From DATFDN01 sp049591635 (GTDB lineage: Bacteria > Pseudomonadota > Alphaproteobacteria > Acetobacterales > Acetobacteraceae): a stretch of DNA of 11,257 bases. How positions within the stretch are numbered: position 1 is the first letter of the stretch; every line of letters starts with the position of its first letter. The notes under the pieces were generated by a model. It did no database searches and was not told the origin of the DNA. It worked only from the letters and a program-made list of their open reading frames with translations. Of the stretch, positions 1 to 6,939 are shown piece after piece. The DNA lies in assembly GCA_049591635.1 (NCBI GenBank), contig JBAWFF010000273.1, forward strand, positions 1-11,257. Direction: 5' to 3'. The position numbers were made by a program, and so were the translations under genes.

Positions 1-115
1 ACGCAACCCCTGCCGGGGGTGAGGCTGGCGGTCGCGGCCTCGACGCGCGAGTATCCGAACGCCATGAGTGGCCTGGCGTTGCGCCGGGCGGCGGTTTCGG
101 AGCGAACGCGACCCC

Positions 116-1291
116 ATGTCTCAGACCTACCACGCCGGGCGGCACTTCCTTCAGATTCCCGGTCCGACCAACGTGCCTGACCGGGTGCTGCGCGCGATCG
201 AGCGGCCGACGATGGATCACCGCGGCCCGGCCTTCGGGCGGCTCGGCCTCGATCTGCTCAAGAAGCTTCGCGCCGTCTTCAAGACGCAAGGACCGGTGGT
301 GATCTACCCCGCCTCGGGGACCGGAGCATGGGAGGCGGCGCTCGCCAATACGCTGTCGCCCGGCGACGCCGTGCTGATGTGCCGCACCGGCTGGTTCGCG
401 ACGCTGTGGCGGGAAATGGCGGAGCGGCTGGGGCTAGACCCGACGATCATCGATACCGACTGGCGTCGCGGGGCCGACGTCGAGGCGATCGGCGAGGCTT
501 TGGCGAAGGACACGGCGCACCGGATCAAGGCGGTGTGCGTGGTCCACAACGAGACCTCCACCGGCTGCGCGAGCCGCATCGACGAGGTGCGGGCCGCCAT
601 CGACGCCGCCGGGCACCCGGCGCTGCTGATGGTCGACACCATCTCCTCGCTCGCCTCGATGGACTACCGCCACGACGAATGGGGGGTCGATGTCACCGTC
701 GCCGGGTCGCAGAAGGGGCTGATGCTGCCGCCCGGCCTGTCGTTCAACGCCGTCAGCGCCAAGGCGTTGGCGGCGGCGGAGCGGGCGCGGCTGCCGCGCA
801 GCTATTGGGACTGGCGCCCGATGCTGGCGGCCAACGAGACCGGATACTTCCCGTACACGCCGGGCACCAACCTGCTCTACGGCCTGAACGAAGCCGTCGC
901 CATGCTGATGGAGGAGGGGCTGGAGAACGTGTTCGCCCGCCATGACCGCCACGCCGAGGCGACGCGCCGCGCGGTCCGCGCCTGGGGCCTCGAGATCCAA
1001 TGCGCCGAGCCCCGCCACTACTCCTCGTCGCTAACGGCGGTGCGCGTGCCCGACGGGCATAGCGCGGACGGGCTGCGGGCGGTGATCCTGGAGAAGTTCA
1101 ACATGAGCCTCGGCAACGGGCTCGGCATCCTGAAGGATCGCGTCTTCCGCATCGGCCATCTGGGCGACTTCGGCGACCTGCAACTGATCGGCACGCTGGG
1201 CGGCGTGGAGATGGGCCTGCGCGCGGCCGCCATCCCCCACCAGCCGCGCGGGACGCAGGCGGCGATCGATTATCTGGCCGGGAACGCGTAG
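116..1291 (+). CDS. Serine-glyoxylate-type aminotransferase (class V, PLP-dependent)
   Basis: This is a 391-residue fold-type I, class V aminotransferase of the serine/alanine-glyoxylate family. Such enzymes move an amino group from serine or alanine to glyoxylate, giving glycine and hydroxypyruvate or pyruvate, in the cytoplasm. The N-terminus carries the family signature PGPTNVPDRVLRA. PASGTGAWE lies in the PLP-phosphate region. Asp174 (in VDTISSL) and Lys200 (in GSQKG) are 26 residues apart, as are the PLP-nitrogen Asp and Schiff-base Lys of human AGT. The ATG at 116 is preferred over an in-frame GTG at 68, because homology begins right after it and the extra 16 residues look random. The only purine-rich stretch upstream is GGAG at 99-102, which is rather far away. 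The neighbours do not reveal the pathway (serine cycle, photorespiration-like glyoxylate removal or purine breakdown). A ureidoglycine-glyoxylate aminotransferase is the main alternative. The family call is firm; the exact substrate is not. Confidence 0.93.
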   Translation: MSQTYHAGRHFLQIPGPTNVPDRVLRAIERPTMDHRGPAFGRLGLDLLKKLRAVFKTQGPVVIYPASGTGAWEAALANTLSPGDAVLMCRTGWFATLWREMAERLGLDPTIIDTDWRRGADVEAIGEALAKDTAHRIKAVCVVHNETSTGCASRIDEVRAAIDAAGHPALLMVDTISSLASMDYRHDEWGVDVTVAGSQKGLMLPPGLSFNAVSAKALAAAERARLPRSYWDWRPMLAANETGYFPYTPGTNLLYGLNEAVAMLMEEGLENVFARHDRHAEATRRAVRAWGLEIQCAEPRHYSSSLTAVRVPDGHSADGLRAVILEKFNMSLGNGLGILKDRVFRIGHLGDFGDLQLIGTLGGVEMGLRAAAIPHQPRGTQAAIDYLAGNA

Positions 1292-1319
1292 GGACCGTCC
1301 ATAGTTGTGGATCGGATGA

Positions 1320-2138
1320 TCAGCGATGCCGCGGGAGCGCATTCGCCATGGTGCGAATAGCGTCAACCACGAGCGCCGGCCGGTCCGCCGCCACATCGTG
1401 GCCACTGCCGTCCGCGATCACCAGGGTGCCTAGCGGTGACAGCGTCGCAAGCTGTCGTTGCAGTTGCATCAAGGTCGGTTCCCAGCGGCGGAAATACGGC
1501 CCGTGATCAGTCGCGGCGATGACGGTGAGTGGTATCATCGGGAACGGGCCTGCCGAGCGCACCTCCCGGTTGCTTTCGGCAACACCCTCTTCTTCCAGAT
1601 AATCCGTCGATCCCGGCGTGAGGTGCGCGCGCGTCTTCAGTTCCGCGGGCGCCTCCGTGCTTGACGCATCGAGCAGCACTATTCCGGCGACTTCGCTTGG
1701 ATGCAGGCGCGCGAACATCTGCACGTAGAGACCACCGAGCGAGTGGCCGACGAGGATAAACGGCGGGCGCAGGCCCGCCCGCGCGAGCAATTGGTCGAGC
1801 AGGTCGGCGACGCGGCGCGCCGTGATCGGGCGACCCGGTTCGGCCAGCGGCGTGCTCTTCCCGAGCCCGGCACGATCGTAGAGGATCGCCTGCGCGAACC
1901 CGGAGACCGGACCGACGACTTGACGCCACGCCGAAGCGTCGGCACCGAGCCCGGACTCGAACACGATGATGGGGCCGTGGTCACCGCGCTTTTCGATGTG
2001 CAACCGCTGACCGCCGATCGTGAAAATCCCCGCGCATCGGGCGCAATCTGGCGACCACGCGTTCGCGCCGTGCGCGGACGAGGCCAGTAGTACCAACAAC
2101 ATCGCGAGCCGGGTGCGACGGCGCGTGCCTCCGGTCAT
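1320..2138 (-). CDS. Exported alpha/beta hydrolase
   Basis: This is a 272-residue serine hydrolase of the alpha/beta fold. The N-terminus looks like a Sec signal peptide: an arginine-rich start (RRRTR) and a hydrophobic stretch (LAMLLVLLAS), with a likely cut near residue 26 after AHGANA. The mature protein would therefore be periplasmic. A CARC cysteine pair follows at residues 32-35. The nucleophile elbow GHSLGG gives Ser133, and His247 in GSGHD is the likely catalytic histidine. The acid is probably Asp157 (VLLDASS) or Asp211 (ATDHG). The oxyanion region is ESGLGADASAW. The substrate cannot be told; esters or lactones are typical of the fold. The start codon overlaps the stop of the upstream AHSA1 remnant (ATGA), so translation is probably coupled. 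It converges on the aminotransferase gene with 28 bases between them and no clear terminator. Confidence 0.87.
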   Translation of the reverse strand: MTGGTRRRTRLAMLLVLLASSAHGANAWSPDCARCAGIFTIGGQRLHIEKRGDHGPIIVFESGLGADASAWRQVVGPVSGFAQAILYDRAGLGKSTPLAEPGRPITARRVADLLDQLLARAGLRPPFILVGHSLGGLYVQMFARLHPSEVAGIVLLDASSTEAPAELKTRAHLTPGSTDYLEEEGVAESNREVRSAGPFPMIPLTVIAATDHGPYFRRWEPTLMQLQRQLATLSPLGTLVIADGSGHDVAADRPALVVDAIRTMANALPRHR

Positions 2139-2377
2139 CGAAGCCCCGCGACCACCCGCTCCAGCCCGCCGATGAAGCGCTGCCAGCCGTATTTCGCGCC
2201 CTGGAAGTTGTGTTCGTCTTCGGGCCGGAAGCCGGATTGTTCCATGCGCAGAAGAACGCCGCTCTTGGTCGGCGTGAGCGTCCAGGTGACGACGGTCTTC
2301 ACTCCACGCGCCGCCTCGTCGCCTGAGGCGTTCCAGCTATAGGACAGAAGCTCATTCGGCTGCACGATCAGGACCAT
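2135..2377 (-). pseudogene. AHSA1/SRPBCC domain protein, N-terminal half missing
   Basis: This 80-codon open frame matches only the C-terminal half of an AHSA1-type SRPBCC (START-like) protein. The features seen are a strand resembling the central PNERLSYSW-like segment, then the TWTLTP strand with GVLLRMEQSGF, and finally the long C-terminal helix around GWQRFIGGLERV. Complete members have about 140-170 residues and begin with a strand and helices near a VWxALTDPE-like segment, which is absent here. Reading upstream in the same frame meets a stop codon about nine codons before the ATG. I see no N-terminal half in any frame of the following AT-rich stretch. The gene therefore looks 5'-truncated by a deletion or rearrangement. 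It could still be translated from the ATG at 2377 and, through its ATGA overlap, keep the hydrolase gene translated. No function is claimed. Confidence 0.6.
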
Positions 2378-2550
2378 GGGCGTCGAGCATGGGACCGATA
2401 ACTAACCAGCTATTGGATAAATCCATAACCCACGGGTTGTCGATGAGTCAGGTGCGCCGGCGAGGCGTGTCTGGAATTGCCGAAAATCCATAGACAATCA
2501 AGAATCCGGTGTCCAAAATCCCCGCACCAAGAGCACCAACCGGGGGCAAG
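2378..2550. other. AT-rich intergenic stretch between divergent genes
   Basis: This 173-base gap is visibly richer in A and T than its surroundings and holds no convincing gene. It contains the 9-base sequence AAATCCATA twice, at 2419-2427 and 2484-2492, and a short inverted repeat (TGGAT, two bases, ATCCA) at 2414-2425. It must carry the promoter of the lipoprotein gene at 2551, but I find no good pair of -35 and -10 boxes. It also abuts the broken edge of the AHSA1 remnant, so it may be the scar of a past rearrangement. Confidence 0.4.
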
Positions 2551-3084
2551 ATGCTTGACGGGAAGGCGTGGAGGGCGAGGCTCCTGCGAGCGTCGCTAGC
2601 TGTCGGCGTGAGCCTTCTGATCAGCGCCTGTACCGCGATCTACCAAGGCGGGGGTCCGCCGACGGTCGTGGTAAGCTCACCGTTCGGGCCGCCGAGGGTT
2701 GTGAGCGGCGGGACCCCGAACCTCCCGCCTGGCGGCAGTCTGGCAATGCCCCCCGCCAATATGGAACCCGTGCAGCCGCCCTCATCGCGCACCGGTAGCC
2801 GAAGCGGTGTCTACAGCGGCGTTGCGACGGTGCTCGACACCGGCGGTGGTGTCTGTCTTCAGAACCAGACCGTCCGGGGCTTTCGCGTGAGCGGCAATAG
2901 GGTCCGGTGGGGCGGGTTCCGCGGCGCGATCGCGCCAGATGACGGCGTCCAGATGGTGTTCGGCACCACCTGGATCTATGGTCAGTTCGTTGGTGACGCG
3001 TTCCAGGGCGAACTCACCCAGTGGGGTAACTTCAACAACCCGGGCTGCACCTACATGATGGAGCTGCGCAAGACCGAGGCTTGA
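2551..3084 (+). CDS. Lipoprotein of unknown function
   Basis: A 177-residue protein with a clear lipoprotein signal peptide: a basic start (KAWRARLLR), a hydrophobic core and a lipobox ending ISAC, with Cys27 as the lipidated residue. About 60 residues rich in Gly, Pro and Ser follow, which look like a flexible linker. A compact C-terminal domain of roughly 90 residues begins near YSGVATVL. It is rich in Gly, Trp and beta-prone stretches and has two cysteines (VCLQNQ and NPGCTY) that could form a disulfide. I do not recognise a named family. The ATG at 2551 is chosen because the signal peptide starts there and GGGGG lies four bases upstream. A GTG at 2509 would add 14 residues in front of the signal peptide. 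Its end lies 13 bases from the convergent der gene. Confidence 0.75.
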   Translation: MLDGKAWRARLLRASLAVGVSLLISACTAIYQGGGPPTVVVSSPFGPPRVVSGGTPNLPPGGSLAMPPANMEPVQPPSSRTGSRSGVYSGVATVLDTGGGVCLQNQTVRGFRVSGNRVRWGGFRGAIAPDDGVQMVFGTTWIYGQFVGDAFQGELTQWGNFNNPGCTYMMELRKTEA

Positions 3085-3097
3085 ATTGCCCTCGTTC

Positions 3098-4432
3098 CTA
3101 AGCCTCCACGTACGGGTTCGTCGTCCCGCGCAACTGCAACCGGATCGGCACGCCCGGCAGCTCGCATGCCTCGCGCAGCCCATTCACAAGATACCGCGCG
3201 TAATCATCGGGAATCCGCTCCGCCCGCGTGCCGAACACCAGGAACGTCGGAGGCCGGGCCTTCACCTGCGTGATATAGCGCAGCTTCAGCCGCCGCCGAT
3301 CGACCAGCGGCGGCGGATGGCGCTCGAGCGCCGTCTCGAACCAGCGGTTCAGCTCCCCGGTCGGAACCCGATGGTTCCACACGGCATAGGCGTCCCACAC
3401 CGCTTTCCACAGCGCGCCGATCCCGACGCCCGTCAGCGCCGAGATCGTGACCACGGGAATGCCCTTGAGCTGCGACAGGCTCGTTTCCAGCCGATCCGAC
3501 ACCATGCGCCGCGCCGCGTTGCGATCCTCGACGGCGTCCCATTTGGTCAGCGCCAGCACGATCGCCCGGCCCTCGCGCTCGATCAGCTGGGCGATGTGCA
3601 GATCCTGGTCCTGAATGCCGGCGACGGCATCGACCGCCAGCACCACCACCTCGGCCATCTTCAGCGCGCCGATCGCCGCGCCGACCGACATCTTCTCGAG
3701 CGGCGCGTCGATCCGCGCGCGCCGGCGCAGCCCGGCGGTATCGACGAGTTCCACCCGGCGCCCCTCGGCATCGGTTAGCGTTGCCGCGACGGCGTCGCGC
3801 GTCAGCCCCGGCTCGGGGCCGGTCAGCATCCGCTCCTCGCCCAGCAGGCGGTTTAGCAGCGTCGATTTGCCGGCATTCGGGCGGCCGACGATCGCGAGCT
3901 TCAGGGGCCGGTCCGCCTCTGACTCCTCCGCTACCTCCTCTGGCAGAAGCTCGGCGATCCGCGCCATCAGGTCGGAGATACCCTCCCCATGCTCGGCCGA
4001 CACCGCCACCGGGTCGCCGAGCCCCAGCGTATAGGCGTCATAGAACGCCGATTCGCTCGCCCGCCCCTCCACCTTGTTGGCCACCAGGAGCACCTTGCGA
4101 TCCTGCCGGTGCAGCCACTGCGCGAAATGTCTGTCCGTCGGCGTCAGCCCGCCGCGCGCATCGATGACGAACAGCACGAGGTCGGCCTGGCCGACCGCCG
4201 TGGCCGAGGAGGCGTGCATTCGTCCCGGCAGGCTCTCGGGCGCGGCCTCCTCCAGCCCCGCCGTATCGACGAGGCGCACCATCCGCCCGCGCAGCATGGC
4301 GTCGGCCTCCTTGCGGTCGCGAGTGACGCCGGGGATGTCGGAGACGATGGCTTGCCGCCGACCGGCGAGCTTGTTGAACAGCGTGCTCTTTCCGACGTTC
4401 GGACGCCCGGCGATGACGACGACGGGCGGCAT
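3098..4432 (-). CDS. der: Ribosome assembly GTPase Der (EngA)
   Basis: Der has two tandem GTPase domains and acts in maturation of the 50S ribosomal subunit in the cytoplasm. The 444-residue product shows both domains. Domain 1 has the P-loop GRPNVGKS (9-16), DTAG (56-59) and NKVE (119-122). Domain 2 has GRPNAGKS (183-190), DTAG (231-234) and TKWD (297-300). A KH-like RNA-binding domain fills about 350-440. Two G4 motifs depart from textbook NKxD (NKxE in domain 1, TKxD in domain 2). Such variants occur in alphaproteobacterial Der proteins, so I do not read them as damage. The gene follows bamB by only three bases and ends the operon. Its length is normal for the shorter alphaproteobacterial members. 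A weak AGG just before the ATG suggests translation is helped by read-through from bamB. Confidence 0.97.
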   Translation of the reverse strand: MPPVVVIAGRPNVGKSTLFNKLAGRRQAIVSDIPGVTRDRKEADAMLRGRMVRLVDTAGLEEAAPESLPGRMHASSATAVGQADLVLFVIDARGGLTPTDRHFAQWLHRQDRKVLLVANKVEGRASESAFYDAYTLGLGDPVAVSAEHGEGISDLMARIAELLPEEVAEESEADRPLKLAIVGRPNAGKSTLLNRLLGEERMLTGPEPGLTRDAVAATLTDAEGRRVELVDTAGLRRRARIDAPLEKMSVGAAIGALKMAEVVVLAVDAVAGIQDQDLHIAQLIEREGRAIVLALTKWDAVEDRNAARRMVSDRLETSLSQLKGIPVVTISALTGVGIGALWKAVWDAYAVWNHRVPTGELNRWFETALERHPPPLVDRRRLKLRYITQVKARPPTFLVFGTRAERIPDDYARYLVNGLREACELPGVPIRLQLRGTTNPYVEA

Positions 4433-4435
4433 CGC

Positions 4436-5773
4436 CTACCGCAGCGCCATCAGGCGTCCGTCCTCGGCCACTATGAGGACGGTGCCGCCGGCCACTGTCG
4501 GCTGCACCGGGGCCGCTTGCGCCGGCAGCTTCTGCCGGCCCAGGATCTGACCCGTGTACGGGCTGACGGCCAGCGCCTCGCCCGAGGTGCCGGCCGTTAT
4601 CAGCCGGTCGCCCGCGAGCACCGGGCTGAACCAGGTCAGCGGTCCGCTTTGGTTCTTCGGATCGTTGTAGGCGGGCAGGGGCGACGCCCAGGCGACCTGC
4701 CCGTCGGAGGCGCGCAGCGCGGCCATCACCTGATCGAGCGTCACCACGAACAGCCAGTCTCCGGCGATCCAGGGCCCGTTCAGGCCGCCGACCGCGCGCT
4801 CCCATAGCCGCCGCCCGGCGTGCAGGTCGAGCGCGGCGGTGATCCCGCCCATACCCATCGCGAACACACGCCCGCCGCTGATCACCGGGTTGCCGCGAAT
4901 GGAGGCGATGTCGGCGAGCGTACCCGGCCCGGCGGCGGCCAGGGTGTCGGTCCAGACGACGCTGCCGCCGTCGGCGCGCAGCGCCGTCAACTCACCCGAC
5001 CCGAAGCCAGCGACGATCAACCCATCGGAAAACGCCGGCGCCGGCTCGCCCAGCATCGCGGTCATGGCGTTCTGCGCTTGATAGTTCCACAGTTCGCGCC
5101 CGTCCTTGGCATCGAGTGCCAACAGCCGGTCATTGAGCGTCGTCAGGAACACCCGTCCCGCCGCGATGGTGGGAGCCGAGCGGCCTGGCGCCTCGATCCC
5201 GACGCGCCAACGGACTGCGCCTGCCCTGGGATCGAGCGCCAGCGCCGAGCCGAGCCCGTTCACCGCGTACAGCACGCCGTCGGCAAGCCCCAGCCCGCCG
5301 CCGATATTGGTGCTGCGATCCTTCTTGTCCCGGGTCCGAGTGCGCCACAGAACGCGTCCGCTGGCAAGCTCGAGTGCCGTTACCTCGGCCGCGCTGTCCA
5401 TCGTGTAGACCACGCCGTCGGCAACCACGGGCTGGACGAGAATCTTCTGACGATACCCGCCGCCGGCGCCGATATCGACAGTCCATGCGACTGACAGCGC
5501 CGGGTTCGCGGCCAAGTGACCCATATCGTGCGCTGGGTTGCCGCCGCATTGCGGCCACGCGGCGTTGCGGACTGCCGGAGGCAGCGCCACGGGCGGCAAG
5601 GAATGATCCGGGACCAGCACGTCGGCCGCGCGCAGCACCGGCTCACGCTTGCCGGGGATCGGCGGCTTGTGCTCGCCGAACCAGTTGTCGAACAGCCCGC
5701 AGCCGGCGAGGCCGAGAGGGAGGGCGAGCGCGGCCCTGCGGCTGAGCGTTCGCCCCGAAATCATACGCCTCAC
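4436..5773 (-). CDS. bamB: Outer-membrane assembly lipoprotein BamB-like beta-propeller
   Basis: A 445-residue PQQ-repeat beta-propeller lipoprotein. BamB is the scaffold lipoprotein of the BAM complex, which inserts beta-barrel proteins into the outer membrane. Repeats with the typical Gly-x-x-x-Trp blade ends recur: SGRVLWRT, GAVRWRVG, GRELWNY, GSVVWTD, GRRLWER, GQVAWAS. The signal peptide ends in a lipobox, LAGC, with Cys25 lipidated. It also contains SRRAAL, so a twin-arginine route is conceivable. The GTG start at 5773 is chosen over ATG at 5764. A strong GGAAGG (minus strand, 5780-5785) sits about six bases before the GTG, and the GTG overlaps the upstream stop as GTGA. The position between a yfgM-like gene and der matches the conserved operon and supports BamB over other PQQ-propeller proteins. 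Confidence 0.9.
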   Translation of the reverse strand: MRRMISGRTLSRRAALALPLGLAGCGLFDNWFGEHKPPIPGKREPVLRAADVLVPDHSLPPVALPPAVRNAAWPQCGGNPAHDMGHLAANPALSVAWTVDIGAGGGYRQKILVQPVVADGVVYTMDSAAEVTALELASGRVLWRTRTRDKKDRSTNIGGGLGLADGVLYAVNGLGSALALDPRAGAVRWRVGIEAPGRSAPTIAAGRVFLTTLNDRLLALDAKDGRELWNYQAQNAMTAMLGEPAPAFSDGLIVAGFGSGELTALRADGGSVVWTDTLAAAGPGTLADIASIRGNPVISGGRVFAMGMGGITAALDLHAGRRLWERAVGGLNGPWIAGDWLFVVTLDQVMAALRASDGQVAWASPLPAYNDPKNQSGPLTWFSPVLAGDRLITAGTSGEALAVSPYTGQILGRQKLPAQAAPVQPTVAGGTVLIVAEDGRLMALR

Positions 5774-6438
5774 CGCGTGCCTTCCATCTGTTGCACCAGC
5801 AGCTGCGCCGATTCGCGCACGCCGACCGGCGCCGTCGCATCGGTGGCAAGGCTTTGCAAGGTCGCCCGCGCCGCCTCGGGCTTATTCTGCCGCATATCAA
5901 GAAGGGCCAGTTCGCGCCCCGCCAGCGGGCGCCAGGGGCTGTCCGGAGCGGCCAGCGGCTTCAGCCGCGCCTCCAGGATCTGCGGGTCGCCCGTGTCGAT
6001 CTGCCGCTCCGTCCACAGCAGCGTCGCGAGCTGGCGCAACAGCGGATCGGCGGAGCTATCCGTCGCGAGGGCGTTGTACATGGCCAGTGCCTCGGCCGTC
6101 TTGCCGTCCTGCTCGAGGAGCGCCGCCGCGCGCAGCCGTGCCAGCGCGCGATAGCCGGGCGGCGCGGTCTTCGCGAGCTGTGCCAACTCCGATTGGCCGG
6201 CGAGGCGGGTTTCCTTGCCGGCATCCCCCGGCGTGCGCACCTGATTGACCGCCGTCAGATAGAGGACCGCCGCGCGCTGGTCCTGGCGCGACTGGTAGGA
6301 GCCCCAGAGCCGCCAGCCCGCGACCGCCGCCACGATCAGCAGGACCGCGCACAGGATGAGGCCAGCATAGCGCGAGAGCAGGCGGCGCAGCCGTTCGGCG
6401 CGGACCTCCTCCTCTACTTCATCGAAAATATCGGGCAC
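5770..6438 (-). CDS. YfgM-like inner-membrane protein with TPR-type periplasmic domain
   Basis: A 222-residue protein with a short acidic/basic cytoplasmic start (PDIFDEVEEE, then RAERLRRLL), one transmembrane helix at about 24-46 and a helical, alanine-rich periplasmic part resembling tetratricopeptide repeats. In Escherichia coli, YfgM is an ancillary component of the SecYEG translocon that works with the chaperone PpiD. The same membrane-tethered role is inferred here. The start codon is GTG. The N-terminal sequence fits the family, and a GGGAG-like sequence lies about 12 bases upstream. It is the first gene of the operon with bamB and der, overlapping bamB by four bases. Family placement rests on architecture plus gene order. 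Confidence 0.85.
   Translation of the reverse strand: MPDIFDEVEEEVRAERLRRLLSRYAGLILCAVLLIVAAVAGWRLWGSYQSRQDQRAAVLYLTAVNQVRTPGDAGKETRLAGQSELAQLAKTAPPGYRALARLRAAALLEQDGKTAEALAMYNALATDSSADPLLRQLATLLWTERQIDTGDPQILEARLKPLAAPDSPWRPLAGRELALLDMRQNKPEAARATLQSLATDATAPVGVRESAQLLVQQMEGTR
5780..5785 (-). promoter_or_regulatory. Shine-Dalgarno sequence fixing the bamB GTG start
   Basis: On the minus strand this reads GGAAGG and lies six bases before the GTG at 5773. It would be too far (15 bases) from the alternative ATG at 5764. It sits inside the last codons of the yfgM-like gene. Confidence 0.6.
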
Positions 6439-6538
6439 GAGTGAGCCGGTCTCCCGCGGGGCGGCGGACCATAGCGGCGGCCCGGCCGCCCGGCAAACAA
6501 CCGCGTACCGATGACGGCAACGAAGCCTTCACTCCTCC
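6439..6538. other. Divergent intergenic region of the yfgM-bamB-der operon
   Basis: One hundred bases lie between two divergent genes, so they should contain the operon promoter and one for the small lipoprotein. The part near the operon is very GC-rich and holds a six-base-pair inverted repeat, GGCGGC (6476-6481) and GCCGCC (6485-6490), around a three-base centre. There is no T-run on either side, so it is not a typical terminator. I cannot place promoter boxes with confidence. Confidence 0.35.
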
Positions 6539-6820
6539 ATGCCAGCCTCGCGCATGGGCAAGTTCATTCTTCTTCTCGCGACGGCGTCGATCGGTGGCTG
6601 CGCCGCGCCGATCGGCTCGAACGGGCTGCCGGTCACCCCGGCCCAACTGCGGTGCTCCGCCGCCATCGCGGCAAACGCCCCAGTGCCGCCGCCGCTGACG
6701 CAGCAACCGTTCTGCACGCGCAGCCTGGGCGTGGCGGATTGCTGGACGGATCCGGCGCGCCTGTCGAATCACCCGTCGCCGCTGGGCGACACGCCGGCGC
6801 CGACGCCGGGGTGTGGGTAA
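6539..6820 (+). CDS. Small cysteine-containing lipoprotein, unknown function
   Basis: A 93-residue putative lipoprotein. The signal peptide MGKFILLLATASIGGC ends in a lipobox with Cys21 as the lipidated residue, giving a mature part of about 73 residues. The mature part is rich in proline and has four more cysteines (39, 59, 68, 92), enough for two disulfides in the periplasm. The CTRSLGVADCW segment looks like a conserved core, and a proline-rich tail follows. I do not recognise a named family. No clear Shine-Dalgarno sequence precedes the ATG at 6539. An in-frame ATG at 6554 would give a more conventional signal peptide and is equally possible. It is divergent from the yfgM-bamB-der operon. 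Confidence 0.65.
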   Translation: MPASRMGKFILLLATASIGGCAAPIGSNGLPVTPAQLRCSAAIAANAPVPPPLTQQPFCTRSLGVADCWTDPARLSNHPSPLGDTPAPTPGCG

Positions 6821-6939
6821 GCGCATCTGCCATCTCGCGAACCACATGAAATAGTGCATATCATTAAGTATTGATCAAAGGATGCCGTATTTCCGAATAA
6901 TCAGCCCCAGATAATTGTGAGTGTCGACGGAGCCGTGTC
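6821..6939 (+). promoter_or_regulatory. AT-rich intergenic region with possible promoter
   Basis: This 119-base gap has a strikingly AT-rich core (about 6844-6920) in a GC-rich neighbourhood, as expected for a promoter of the three genes that follow. The best sigma70-like pair is TTGATC (6871-6876) and AATAAT (6896-6901). The -10 matches five of six positions, but the 19-base spacer is longer than ideal. It would give a leader of about 30 bases before the GTG at 6940. TTGATCAA at 6871-6878 is an 8-base palindrome. Confidence 0.35.
6929..6932 (+). promoter_or_regulatory. Shine-Dalgarno GGAG fixing a GTG start
   Basis: GGAG lies seven bases before the GTG at 6940. This is near-ideal spacing and decides the start of the following gene, since no ATG nearby is as well placed. 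Confidence 0.55.

Noticed and set aside
1..65. Possible start of a divergent gene on the minus strand (ATG at 65) or the tail of an upstream gene
   Set aside because: Only about 21 codons are visible before the window edge, and neither reading shows family features. The plus frame would overlap the aminotransferase start by 60 bases.
3098..4432. NKVE and TKWD in Der as damaged G4 motifs
   Set aside because: Such variants are seen in alphaproteobacterial Der proteins, and the rest of both GTPase domains is intact.
3086..4807. Plus-strand open frames opposite der and bamB
   Set aside because: The opposite strand encodes unmistakable Der and BamB proteins. These frames are arginine- and proline-rich shadows without motifs.
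6476..6490. GC-rich inverted repeat as a terminator
   Set aside because: There is no T-run on either strand, and the repeat lies between divergent genes, where no transcript ends are expected.
6871..6878. TTGATCAA as an FNR/CRP-type site ahead of a redox gene cluster
   Set aside because: FNR sites need the two half-sites separated by four bases. Here they are fused into an 8-base palindrome, so the resemblance is only partial.
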